A program made the translations under genes and the position numbers. The notes under the pieces are model-generated. The model was not told where the DNA came from. It was given only the letters and a program-made list of their open reading frames with translations, and ran no database searches. A DNA stretch of 11,035 bases from an uncultured Prevotella sp. (lineage in GTDB: Bacteria > Bacteroidota > Bacteroidia > Bacteroidales > Bacteroidaceae), in NCBI GenBank assembly GCA_934230685.1, contig CAKQFF010000052.1, positions 1 through 11,035 on the forward strand. The letters run 5' to 3'. The stretch's first letter is position 1, and every line of letters starts with the position of its first letter. This document shows, piece after piece, positions 1 to 6,162 of this stretch.

Positions 1-1
1 G

Positions 2-31
2 CAAAAATAGCAATTTTTATGTTATTTGCAA
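2..31 (-). promoter_or_regulatory. Candidate promoter for a gene beyond the left edge
   Basis: On the minus strand a -7 box TATTTTTG (2-9) fits the Bacteroidetes consensus TAnnTTTG. A TTG at 29-31 lies 19 bases upstream, about where the -33 element is expected. The site overlaps the last codons of the adenosyltransferase gene and would fire leftward out of the window. The downstream gene is not visible, so this rests on the motif alone. Confidence 0.35.
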
Positions 32-552
32 GCAATATATAGTTTTTTTTCGGCTACACCCTCAATAAAGTTTAAATTCAGGGCAAGAATAAAGAAATAG
101 TCGCTCAAACGGTTGAGATATTCGAGTATAGAGGGGGCTATTGCGTAGTGGGAAGACAGTTCTACAACACTACGCTCTGCACGTCGGCATACGGTGCGGC
201 ATACATGCGACTGGGCTGCCGACATACTGCCACCTGGCAGGACAAAGGTGCCTGGCTGTGGAGTGGAGTCTTGCAGACGGTCAATCTCATGCTCAAGGGT
301 TGTGATGTCTTCTGGCTTTATGCTGCCTTCAGACAATGTGGAGAGGGCTGTGCCGAGATGGAAAAGACACGACTGTATGGAGGTGAGCAGCGGGGCGAAC
401 TTGTCACCAGTCATCGAATGCAAAAGGCCAATGTGGGCATTAAGCTCGTCTATATCACCACAGGCACAAATGCGGATGTCGGTCTTGGGCACGCGCTTGC
501 CACCTACAAGAGAGGTAATGCCATGGTCGCCGGATTTAGTGTAAAGTTTCAT
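22..552 (-). CDS. PduO-type cob(I)alamin / cob(I)yrinic acid a,c-diamide adenosyltransferase
   Basis: This 176-residue cytosolic enzyme should transfer the 5'-deoxyadenosyl group of ATP to cob(I)alamin or a corrinoid precursor, giving adenosylcobalamin. The N-terminus carries the ATP-binding motif TKSGDHGITSL (residues 5-15), followed by the family block RICACGDIDELNAHIG (27-42). The C-terminal helices hold CRRAER (122-127) and YLNRLSDYFFILALNLN (145-161), both typical of PduO-type trimers (PF01923). The length is slightly below the usual 180-195 residues, and no motif is missing. The ATG lies one base after the TGA of the upstream gene (TGACATG), so the two are probably translationally coupled. 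No cobalamin synthesis gene or B12-dependent enzyme lies in the window, so the role in salvage or biosynthesis is not shown by context. CobO/BtuR and EutT are unrelated folds and do not fit. Confidence 0.93.
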   Translation of the reverse strand: MKLYTKSGDHGITSLVGGKRVPKTDIRICACGDIDELNAHIGLLHSMTGDKFAPLLTSIQSCLFHLGTALSTLSEGSIKPEDITTLEHEIDRLQDSTPQPGTFVLPGGSMSAAQSHVCRTVCRRAERSVVELSSHYAIAPSILEYLNRLSDYFFILALNLNFIEGVAEKKLYIACK

Positions 553-553
553 G

Positions 554-1126
554 TCAGAAGTTAACTATATAGTTGGTTTTAAATCTATCGGTATCGAAAA
601 ACGCCACACCAGCCCAATAGAGGTCAAAGCTTACGCTCACCTTCTTGCTGTCGAGCAACCGTTGCCACATGCGCTGGGCTATCGCGTTGTCGGCAATGTC
701 CTCAATGATAATCATGGTTTGATTGTCGGTATGCTGAAGCAGTCGGTCGAGATAATCCTCGCATCCTTCTGCTGGACACACACGTGCCACTTCCACTCTA
801 TCACAATCATTCAGCAAATCATCCACAACACATGTGCGGCGACATCCGCTCCCCACATAAGCCGAGAGCAACTGAGCGTCATCACCATTACTAACAAAAT
901 ATGCTGCCTGACGGAAGTTGGCTATGCGGAAGTAGAGTTCCATACGCTTGCGCACAAGCCACGGCAATGACGGATATTGCAGGCGAAGCTCGGCATAGGC
1001 ATAATAGGGATAATGCTCACAGAGCACATAGCGTATGAAACGGTAGGCAGACGGCGACTGTACCCCAAAGCCTCGGCTGTGGGACATGCGACGGAGCCAT
1101 ACTATGTAGCGTTTCAACTTGTTCAT
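554..1126 (-). CDS. Methyltransferase-like conserved Bacteroidetes protein, apparently degenerate
   Basis: This is a 190-residue protein from the ATG at 1124-1126. The frame stays open to a GTG at 1204, but the ATG is preferred because the recognisable N-terminus starts there. RGFGVQSPSAYRFI (residues 18-31) and the tail VSVSFDLYWAGVAFF (163-177) resemble, from memory, the ends of Bacteroidetes proteins annotated as class I SAM-dependent methyltransferases (HGVHSPFxY at the start, VTVTIDxxxxGLVFF at the end). Those are about 240-260 residues long. Here the middle is short, and I see no glycine-rich SAM-binding loop of the ExGxxxG kind. MIIIEDIADN (138-147) resembles the hydrophobic strand and acidic pair before the last helix. 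There is no signal peptide or membrane segment. Its stop is one base from the adenosyltransferase ATG, which implies co-expression. Enzymatic activity is doubtful; this could be a divergent or non-catalytic member. Confidence 0.72.
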   Translation of the reverse strand: MNKLKRYIVWLRRMSHSRGFGVQSPSAYRFIRYVLCEHYPYYAYAELRLQYPSLPWLVRKRMELYFRIANFRQAAYFVSNGDDAQLLSAYVGSGCRRTCVVDDLLNDCDRVEVARVCPAEGCEDYLDRLLQHTDNQTMIIIEDIADNAIAQRMWQRLLDSKKVSVSFDLYWAGVAFFDTDRFKTNYIVNF

Positions 1127-1131
1127 AGCTA

Positions 1132-1162
1132 CAAAATTAGGCAAAATATGCGAGAAAAACAA
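1132..1162 (-). promoter_or_regulatory. Promoter of the methyltransferase-like / adenosyltransferase pair
   Basis: Read on the minus strand, TAATTTTG (1132-1139) matches the Bacteroidetes -7 consensus TAnnTTTG exactly, and a TTG (1160-1162) lies 20 bases upstream in the -33 position. The -7 box ends only five bases before the ATG at 1126, so transcription would begin at or next to the start codon. The GTG at 1204 lies upstream of this promoter, which supports the ATG start. Confidence 0.5.
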
Positions 1163-1193
1163 TAGAAAATGACGGTCTTTGATTAAGTTGCAG

Positions 1194-1201
1194 TAACTTT
1201 G
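1194..1201 (+). promoter_or_regulatory. -7 promoter box for the chromate-transporter pair
   Basis: TAACTTTG on the plus strand matches TAnnTTTG and is followed by CA, as is common at Bacteroidetes promoters. Transcription would start near 1207, leaving a leader of about 55 bases before the ATG at 1262. No good -33 TTTG sits at the usual distance; the nearest (1178-1181) is only 12 bases away. The leader has no strong Shine-Dalgarno, only the purine stretch AGAAGAA. Confidence 0.45.
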
Positions 1202-1261
1202 CACCTCGAAAAGAAAGATTGTAACACATATTTATATTATAAGCATTAGAAGAATAGCTGT

Positions 1262-1819
1262 ATGTTATTGGATTTTTTCATTACCTGCAACAAGATTGGG
1301 GCCTTCACCCTTGGCGGTGGCTATGCCATGATACCAATCATGGAGAAGGAGTTTGTCGACAACCACAAATGGATGGACAAGCAGGAATTTATGGACATAA
1401 TGGTGGTGGCACAGACCACACCTGGTATTTTTGCCATTGATATGGCAAGCCATATTGGCTACAAGCTGCGTGGCGTATGGGGCGGAATAGTAGGAGCCGT
1501 TGGCATTGCGTTGCCTTCGATCATCGCCATTCTCGTGATAGCAATGTTCTTTCATAACTTCAAGGACAATCCTTGGGTGGAGAAGTTCTTCATGGGTGTG
1601 CGTCCTGCTGTGGTGGCTCTGATAGCCGCGCCAGTGTTCAAGATGGCTAAGACGGCCAACATAGGATGGAACAATGTGTGGATACCTATAGTGTGCTGCT
1701 TGCTGATTTCACTTCCGATATTTGGCAGTGGAAGCACCGCTCATGGCATTTCACCAATATGGATTATTGTAGCAGCTGGCGTTTGCGGATGGTTCTACGG
1801 AAAGTTTAAAAAGAAATAA
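1262..1819 (+). CDS. Chromate-transporter (CHR) family protein, first of a short-chain pair
   Basis: This is a 185-residue hydrophobic inner-membrane protein made of a single CHR domain (PF02417). Long ChrA proteins of about 400 residues contain two such domains, and short-chain members are usually encoded as tandem pairs, as here. The family signature KIGAFTLGGGYAMIP spans residues 11-25, and the substrate-pathway-like motif QTTPG spans 51-55. Later hydrophobic stretches lie at about 73-97, 110-127, 138-153 and 164-178. The canonical continuation PGPxxxN is altered to PGIFAID. The C-terminus KFKKK is basic, consistent with a cytosolic end. Only 12 bases separate it from the next CHR gene, so the two are surely one operon. 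CHR proteins are known for chromate efflux, but in gut-type anaerobes the real substrate is unproven, so the name is a family label. Confidence 0.92.
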   Translation: MLLDFFITCNKIGAFTLGGGYAMIPIMEKEFVDNHKWMDKQEFMDIMVVAQTTPGIFAIDMASHIGYKLRGVWGGIVGAVGIALPSIIAILVIAMFFHNFKDNPWVEKFFMGVRPAVVALIAAPVFKMAKTANIGWNNVWIPIVCCLLISLPIFGSGSTAHGISPIWIIVAAGVCGWFYGKFKKK

Positions 1820-1831
1820 GATATATAGATT

Positions 1832-2404
1832 ATGATTTTCCTCAAACTGTTTATTATCTTCACAAAGATAGGTACGTTCAACTTCGGTGGCGGCTACGCC
1901 ATGCTGTCGCTTATATATAATGAGGTGGTGATGAGAAACCACTGGATGACACGTGCCGAGTTTACAGATATCGTTGCCATAAGCCAGTCTACTCCTGGTC
2001 CTATAGGCATCAACGCCGCAACCTACGCCGGATATGTGGCTGTACTGAATCAGGGCTATCCTGAATGGGCTGCTGTGATGGGCTCTGTGCTTGCATCATT
2101 GTCGATAATTTGGCTGCCGTTCATCATCATGATTCTTATCTCGCGCTATCTGATGACTCACAAGGACTCAAAAATTGTGAAGGACATATTCTCTGGTTTG
2201 CGTCCGGCAATCATCGGACTCATTGCCGCTGCAGCAGTGTTGCTCATGAACAAGGAGAACTTCGGCGACCCTGTTGCCAACCCTACCTATTTTGCAATAA
2301 GCGTGGCATTGTTTGCCGCCACATTCTACTTCACACGTTTCCGCAAGATTAACCCAATATTGGTGATGTTGGTATGTGGAATAATCGGACTCTTCATTTT
2401 CTGA
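1832..2404 (+). CDS. Chromate-transporter (CHR) family protein, second of a short-chain pair
   Basis: This 190-residue CHR-domain membrane protein is a paralogue of the one just upstream. It has KIGTFNFGGGYAM at residues 12-24 and the canonical motif QSTPGPIGIN at 52-61, which its partner lacks in full form. LRPAIIGLIAAAAVLL (123-138) matches VRPAVVALIAAPVF in the partner, which shows the duplication clearly. Hydrophobic stretches follow to the end, and the chain closes with LVCGIIGLFIF, so its C-terminus differs from the basic tail of the first protein. Short-chain CHR pairs are thought to insert in opposite orientations and work as a heterodimer. The coding end forms the first arm of the terminator hairpin. 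The transported ion cannot be read from the sequence. Confidence 0.92.
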   Translation: MIFLKLFIIFTKIGTFNFGGGYAMLSLIYNEVVMRNHWMTRAEFTDIVAISQSTPGPIGINAATYAGYVAVLNQGYPEWAAVMGSVLASLSIIWLPFIIMILISRYLMTHKDSKIVKDIFSGLRPAIIGLIAAAAVLLMNKENFGDPVANPTYFAISVALFAATFYFTRFRKINPILVMLVCGIIGLFIF

Positions 2405-2437
2405 CAACAGAAAATGAAGAGCCCGATTTTTTATTTT
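2385..2437 (+). terminator. Intrinsic terminator of the chromate-transporter operon
   Basis: A 19-bp stem (2385-2403 with 2408-2426, one A-C mismatch at 2389/2422) encloses the four-base loop ACAA and is followed by a T-rich tail (2427-2437). The 5' arm contains the last codons and part of the TGA stop of the second CHR gene. On the minus strand the mismatch becomes a G-U pair, but no T tract follows there, so it should act mainly on the plus transcript. It may still help separate it from the converging barrel gene. Confidence 0.88.
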
Positions 2438-2453
2438 ACCTAACGCATATTTA

Positions 2454-3149
2454 TTAGAAGTTCACACCAAATGTCATCATAAAGCATCCGTTGTGCGACT
2501 TGTCAAACTCATCATGGCAGATATTGGCAAGTCCAAGCTCATAGCCGAGGTCGGCATAAAGCATGTCGTAGCCTATGCCACAACCAAACTTAAGGCCTCC
2601 GTCAAAGCGCTGGAAATATTTCTTTGAGAAAGAACTCTCAGCCACACGCTCGTAGTAGTTGCGTATCTTGCCGCCTACACCACATGCAAGATAACCACCA
2701 AAGAAGGGCTGCACTGAAAGGTCATCATCAACCGGGATGGCATATTTCACCACGATTGGTATCTCAAGATAGTTGAGGTCATAGGTCATCTTCTTGCCGC
2801 TGTCGAGAGTTTTCTTGCCACCCTTCTCATTGTAGAATAGTCCGGTTTCCAAATAAAGGGGAGCCTCGTCGGTAAGGGCAAAGCCTACAACACCTCCAAT
2901 ATTCAGTCCGGTCTGCGAGTTTCCGCCATCAAGAGTCTTGTCATCAGAGTTGACTGTTGAGAACGACGGACCTATACGCAATCCATAATAATAGGCGTTT
3001 TCTCCTAAGAATGAATCATTGTGATACTTAGAATAGTCAAGATGACCAGTGCGCTCGTTGTAGTAGCGACTGTTCTTGTATGCCTGTGCCTGGACTGAAG
3101 TTACCGACAGCATCAATGCTGCCATTGCCATTATAAGAGTTTTTTTCAT
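2454..3149 (-). CDS. Outer-membrane beta-barrel protein (PF13568-like, porin family)
   Basis: This 231-residue protein starts with a classical signal peptide: MKK, a hydrophobic core at residues 4-16, and probable cleavage after AQA at 21-23. The mature part is rich in alternating, aromatic-containing strands with Gly-rich turns. It includes YYGLRIGPSFS (53-63), LYLETGLFYNEKGG (98-111), YLEIPIVVKYAIP (127-139) and VQPFFGGYLACGVGGK (146-161), and it ends in MMTFGVNF. The YLEIPIxxKY strand and the final phenylalanine are typical of the outer-membrane barrel family PF13568 in Bacteroidetes. An extra segment of about 30 residues (24-52), rich in Tyr, Asn and Asp, precedes the first strand. Two stop codons (TAA TAA) follow each other at the end. 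It converges with the chromate-transporter operon and probably has its own promoter. The specific function is unknown; such barrels are often of unassigned role or act in adhesion or stability. Confidence 0.88.
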   Translation of the reverse strand: MKKTLIMAMAALMLSVTSVQAQAYKNSRYYNERTGHLDYSKYHNDSFLGENAYYYGLRIGPSFSTVNSDDKTLDGGNSQTGLNIGGVVGFALTDEAPLYLETGLFYNEKGGKKTLDSGKKMTYDLNYLEIPIVVKYAIPVDDDLSVQPFFGGYLACGVGGKIRNYYERVAESSFSKKYFQRFDGGLKFGCGIGYDMLYADLGYELGLANICHDEFDKSHNGCFMMTFGVNF

Positions 3150-3182
3150 AGTCTTTTGTTTATTATGTTCATTTTACGATGG

Positions 3183-3190
3183 CGAAGTTA
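3183..3190 (-). promoter_or_regulatory. Weak candidate -7 box for the outer-membrane barrel gene
   Basis: TAACTTCG on the minus strand is one base from TAnnTTTG and lies 33 bases before the ATG at 3149, giving a leader of roughly 25-30 bases. No -33 TTTG is seen at the right distance. The surrounding 3150-3280 spacer is AT-rich and otherwise holds only inverted repeats. The assignment rests on position and partial match. Confidence 0.3.
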
Positions 3191-3233
3191 GCCATTTATT
3201 TATAAAATAAGGTGGGGAATTTCCCTAAAACAG

Positions 3234-3281
3234 AATGGGAGAATCCCTTATTCTCAGTTTCCCATTATTTTTAAAGGGATT
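3234..3281 (-). repeat. Interleaved inverted repeats after the glycosyltransferase gene
   Basis: Two perfect inverted repeats overlap in a-b-a'-b' order: AAGGGATT (3274-3281) with AATCCCTT (3242-3249), and TCCCATT (3260-3266) with AATGGGA (3234-3240). They cannot both form simple nested hairpins, but they could form a pseudoknot or alternate. The minus transcript continues with CTGTTTTA, so the second hairpin could be a weak terminator for the glycosyltransferase. A further short repeat GGGAA-T-TTCCC lies at 3215-3225. Confidence 0.5.
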
Positions 3282-4429
3282 TATTTGCTTTGTCGCGAGA
3301 CATACACCGATTCATATTCCTCCTGCATGTGGCGCACCGAGAAATGCTGCAAGGCAAAGGCTTGCGCCTTGTGGGCAAGCTCTTGGCGGTTGCATGTGGG
3401 CAGAAAGTCGCAGAACAACAGCTCATAAGCTTCCACACTGTTGCCTTCTACCATTAAGGGCCAGTCGCCGGGTAAGGTGTCGCGCAATCCTGGAGCACAG
3501 TTAGCTATCACTGGCAGACGGTTCATACTCGCCTCCATAGACAACATGCTAAGCCCCTCAAACTCCGACGGCATGAAAAGATAGTCGAATGACGACATAT
3601 AGCTGGCAAGAGAATAGATCGGCGGCACAAGCTCTGCATTATGCAATGGCTCGGCTACTGTATTCGCTCCATTCATACCATCAGCTGTTTCTCCACGCAG
3701 AGTCTGCTCTACAAGGTGGCGAAGCGAACCGTCACCTGCTATAACAAAATGGAAACGGTTGGTTTTGTCAAGTCGCCTCACCACTTCACACAATGTGGAA
3801 ATGCCTTTCTGCATCTCCAAACGTCCCGCAAAAAGAATGTTCATACGATTGCCTGGCAATTTAGGGTAAGCTTTCTGCTCTACCTCGCCCACTCCATTAT
3901 GAATGATTGGTGGAGTAGCGCCAAATCTTTCAGCATAGGCATCGCGCACAGAATCGGATATTGCGATATTGGCATTGTGGTTGCAGAAGAAACGCTCCAC
4001 TTGGTTGGCAAGCCAAGGCTGTCCAGTCCACAAACGGGTGTTGTGAATTGTGCGCACTATGACGGTATGACGAAGCATCCAGGGGAAGAGACGTGAGAAT
4101 GCATAGAGACACATGTCGGGAGTCTCGGTATGGCTGTGAATAACATCCGGACGCCAACGCAACATTATATATAACATGCGCAAGGGAAAGAACAGAGCCG
4201 CTATACGCTCAAAGAGGAAATGAAAATGCACATCAGGCATAAGCGAACGATGGCACACCACTCCCGCACCCCGAAGCTCACGAAGGAACTTAGGGGTGTA
4301 GGCAGAGTTGCCACGCACCATCTCCACGACATGATATTCCATGCCGGAGGTGGCTGAGGTTGCTATGTTGGCTGCCACTCGCTCGGCACCGCCAAGGTCG
4401 AAGTGGGTTATGAGGTGGAATATACGCAT
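3281..4429 (-). CDS. GT4-family glycosyltransferase (GT-B fold)
   Basis: This 382-residue cytosolic or membrane-associated glycosyltransferase probably moves a sugar from a nucleotide-sugar donor onto a surface glycan. The N-terminal acceptor domain shows GGAERV (residues 13-18), the usual glycine-rich loop of GT4 enzymes, then DVIHSHTETPD (95-105) and RTIHN (126-130). The C-terminal donor domain begins near ILFAGRLEMQKG (198-209), followed by VIAGDGSLR (229-237). PSEFEGLSMLSMEA (287-300) contains the retaining-enzyme EX7E pair, E291 and E299. RLPVIA (304-309) completes the fold. The stretch of about 33 residues at 240-272 replaces the short FLG strand usual before the donor site and looks like an insertion. 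The start is the ATG 31 bases after the OstA-like gene, in the same direction, so it is probably in the same transcript. Donor and acceptor cannot be named. Confidence 0.9.
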   Translation of the reverse strand: MRIFHLITHFDLGGAERVAANIATSATSGMEYHVVEMVRGNSAYTPKFLRELRGAGVVCHRSLMPDVHFHFLFERIAALFFPLRMLYIMLRWRPDVIHSHTETPDMCLYAFSRLFPWMLRHTVIVRTIHNTRLWTGQPWLANQVERFFCNHNANIAISDSVRDAYAERFGATPPIIHNGVGEVEQKAYPKLPGNRMNILFAGRLEMQKGISTLCEVVRRLDKTNRFHFVIAGDGSLRHLVEQTLRGETADGMNGANTVAEPLHNAELVPPIYSLASYMSSFDYLFMPSEFEGLSMLSMEASMNRLPVIANCAPGLRDTLPGDWPLMVEGNSVEAYELLFCDFLPTCNRQELAHKAQAFALQHFSVRHMQEEYESVYVSRQSK

Positions 4430-4460
4430 GGGTGATAGGTTTTGTTTTTATTTTCAGGAC

Positions 4461-6128
4461 TCAATCCTCAAGTTTCGGTTTCGGAGCTTCGCGGCGGCGC
4501 ACAGGCTTAAGTTCGCTGCCCCCCTTCTTTCCTCGCCAAACAAAGATGTCGTTCTTATCGAGCGGACGGATATAGTCGAACCAAGCGAACTCCTGCAAAC
4601 GATACTTACTGGGCGGTATCTGCGTTACGGGATACATTGTTCCCACCGATTTGGATGCCCATATCTTCTGCAACTGACGTTCCTTGGACAAATACATGCG
4701 CAGGGTGTCGGTCTCAAGATAGTTAAGCTCTGTAAGCACAGAGTCCTTGGAGTCGGCGTTGTAATAGAGCGACTTCACATTGCCTGTAGCGTCGGCACGG
4801 CGCATAGCTCCATCTATAAAGAATGCGTCCATGCGGCGTGAGGATATCTGGTTGAAATGATTCTTGTCGTCGACTTGCTCCACCGATAGAGCCTGGTTGA
4901 TAATCTCCGCTTTGCGTATGGTGGAATCGTTCATGTAGACACGTATCTCCTCGCCAAGCAACTGGCGGTTGGCGTTCCATGCTATCGGGTCGTGGTACAT
5001 CGTCATGCAGGAGTCAAGCGAACTGAACACGAGAGAATCGCACACTGCCTGAATGTCGCTGCGGTAGGCTCGCACATGCGGATAGGCATGCACCTTGCGG
5101 TATACAGAGTCGGTGTTGATGTTGAATGTATATATCTTCATCGAGTCGGCGTGCATCCAGAGTGTGTCTTTCTGCGAATAGTCGAGCATGATGGCACGCT
5201 TTGTTGCATAGCCATAGCCAGTCTTGTCGTTGTAGAAAAGGCGGTCGGCATGAAGCTCGTTCTTATTTGCCTTGTCGATATAAATGACGTTGCCAAAACC
5301 TTCGTTGTTGCCATTGTTGTTGTCGTGGAAGAGCGAGTCACCGGTTATCGACTTGTCTTTGTCGACAATAGTAGAACGTCCGAAGAGCTGCGAGCGATCG
5401 GTGCGCGAGTTCATATAGCCATCCGTAGTGTGAACAATGCTGCCCTTCGACGTTATGGTGGATGGTCCTACTACGTGGGCTATGGAAGTGCGGGTGTCGT
5501 AGTGCAAGGTGTCGGTAGTGATATGGTTCTTGCCCGAATACATCTCCACTCCATAATAGAAGGATGCCTGGCGAGTGGCGGTGCTGTAGGCTCCCCAATC
5601 GGAAACAAGTCGGTCCTTGCCGTCAACAAGCTTGCCTCCCTCGAAGAAGTAAGCAAGGTCGTAGATACGGTCGTAATCGAGCGAGTCGGTGTAGAGAGTC
5701 TGTGTGCGATGCTTAAGCACTACGTTGTGGCGGGCGTGCATCATTTGGTCAGCTCCGTCGTAGTCGGCATATTCACATGTCAATGAAAGAGTGTCGCCTT
5801 GCTTGAAATGCACATGTCCGAAGGCTTCCACTGAGTTTGACTCCTGAAAGAAATAAGCACTGTCGCACCATAGCTGCGAGCCGGCATGTGTGAAATGCAC
5901 CTTGCCTTTTACAATCTGAGCATCGGGCACACTGCTGTACTGGTCGTACTTCAGTTCATCGGCATGCACCAAGTAGACACGCTCATCGGTCTTCTGGCGC
6001 TTCTTTTTCTTATACGGAGACGCTACGGCACACATCAGGCAAAAGCCAAAAAGGCACAGAACCGTCAATGTGACGATTCTATGCCAATTGTTTCTACTTG
6101 AGCATTGTGAACCTGAAAAGGTAGTCAT
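4461..6128 (-). CDS. OstA/LptA-like LPS-transport protein
   Basis: This is a 555-residue protein from the ATG at 6126-6128; an in-frame TTG three codons earlier (6137) is less likely. A hydrophobic segment at residues 18-36, with basic residues around it, is a signal peptide or signal anchor. From about 50 to 300 the chain is built of short repeats such as VYLVHADELKYDQ, GSQLWCDSAYFFQ, TLYTDSLDYDR and HITTDTLHYDT. This is the beta-jellyroll pattern of OstA/LptA proteins (PF13100 type), which bind lipid A and form a periplasmic bridge to LptD. Later repeats (HADRLFYND, WMHADSMKIY) continue to about 400, and the tail (500-555) is proline- and lysine-rich and less regular. It is far longer than E. 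coli LptA (185 residues), as is usual for Bacteroidetes OstA-like proteins. It follows the parvulin genes closely. A direct role in LPS export is inferred from family. Confidence 0.88.
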   Translation of the reverse strand: MTTFSGSQCSSRNNWHRIVTLTVLCLFGFCLMCAVASPYKKKKRQKTDERVYLVHADELKYDQYSSVPDAQIVKGKVHFTHAGSQLWCDSAYFFQESNSVEAFGHVHFKQGDTLSLTCEYADYDGADQMMHARHNVVLKHRTQTLYTDSLDYDRIYDLAYFFEGGKLVDGKDRLVSDWGAYSTATRQASFYYGVEMYSGKNHITTDTLHYDTRTSIAHVVGPSTITSKGSIVHTTDGYMNSRTDRSQLFGRSTIVDKDKSITGDSLFHDNNNGNNEGFGNVIYIDKANKNELHADRLFYNDKTGYGYATKRAIMLDYSQKDTLWMHADSMKIYTFNINTDSVYRKVHAYPHVRAYRSDIQAVCDSLVFSSLDSCMTMYHDPIAWNANRQLLGEEIRVYMNDSTIRKAEIINQALSVEQVDDKNHFNQISSRRMDAFFIDGAMRRADATGNVKSLYYNADSKDSVLTELNYLETDTLRMYLSKERQLQKIWASKSVGTMYPVTQIPPSKYRLQEFAWFDYIRPLDKNDIFVWRGKKGGSELKPVRRREAPKPKLED

Positions 6129-6133
6129 AATTT

Positions 6134-6154
6134 TCAATTCTCAATTATTAATTT
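6134..6154. repeat. Short TCAATTN repeat before the OstA-like gene
   Basis: TCAATTC (6134-6140) and TCAATTA (6141-6147) abut, followed by the related TTAATTT. The repeat fills most of the 34-base spacer between the SurA-like and OstA-like genes, and it resembles the longer array after guaB. No promoter box is evident here. Confidence 0.6.
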
Positions 6155-6162
6155 AGAAATTA

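Noticed and set aside
2385..2426. A terminator for the outer-membrane barrel gene from the same hairpin, on the minus strand.
   Set aside because: The stem pairs well on that strand, but the bases after it (ATTATTCC) are not a T tract, so I assign it to the plus strand only.
4992..5786. A 264-codon open frame on the plus strand, opposite the OstA-like gene.
   Set aside because: It is Val/His-rich without domains or a promoter and mirrors the repeated codons of the OstA-like gene, so it is a shadow frame.
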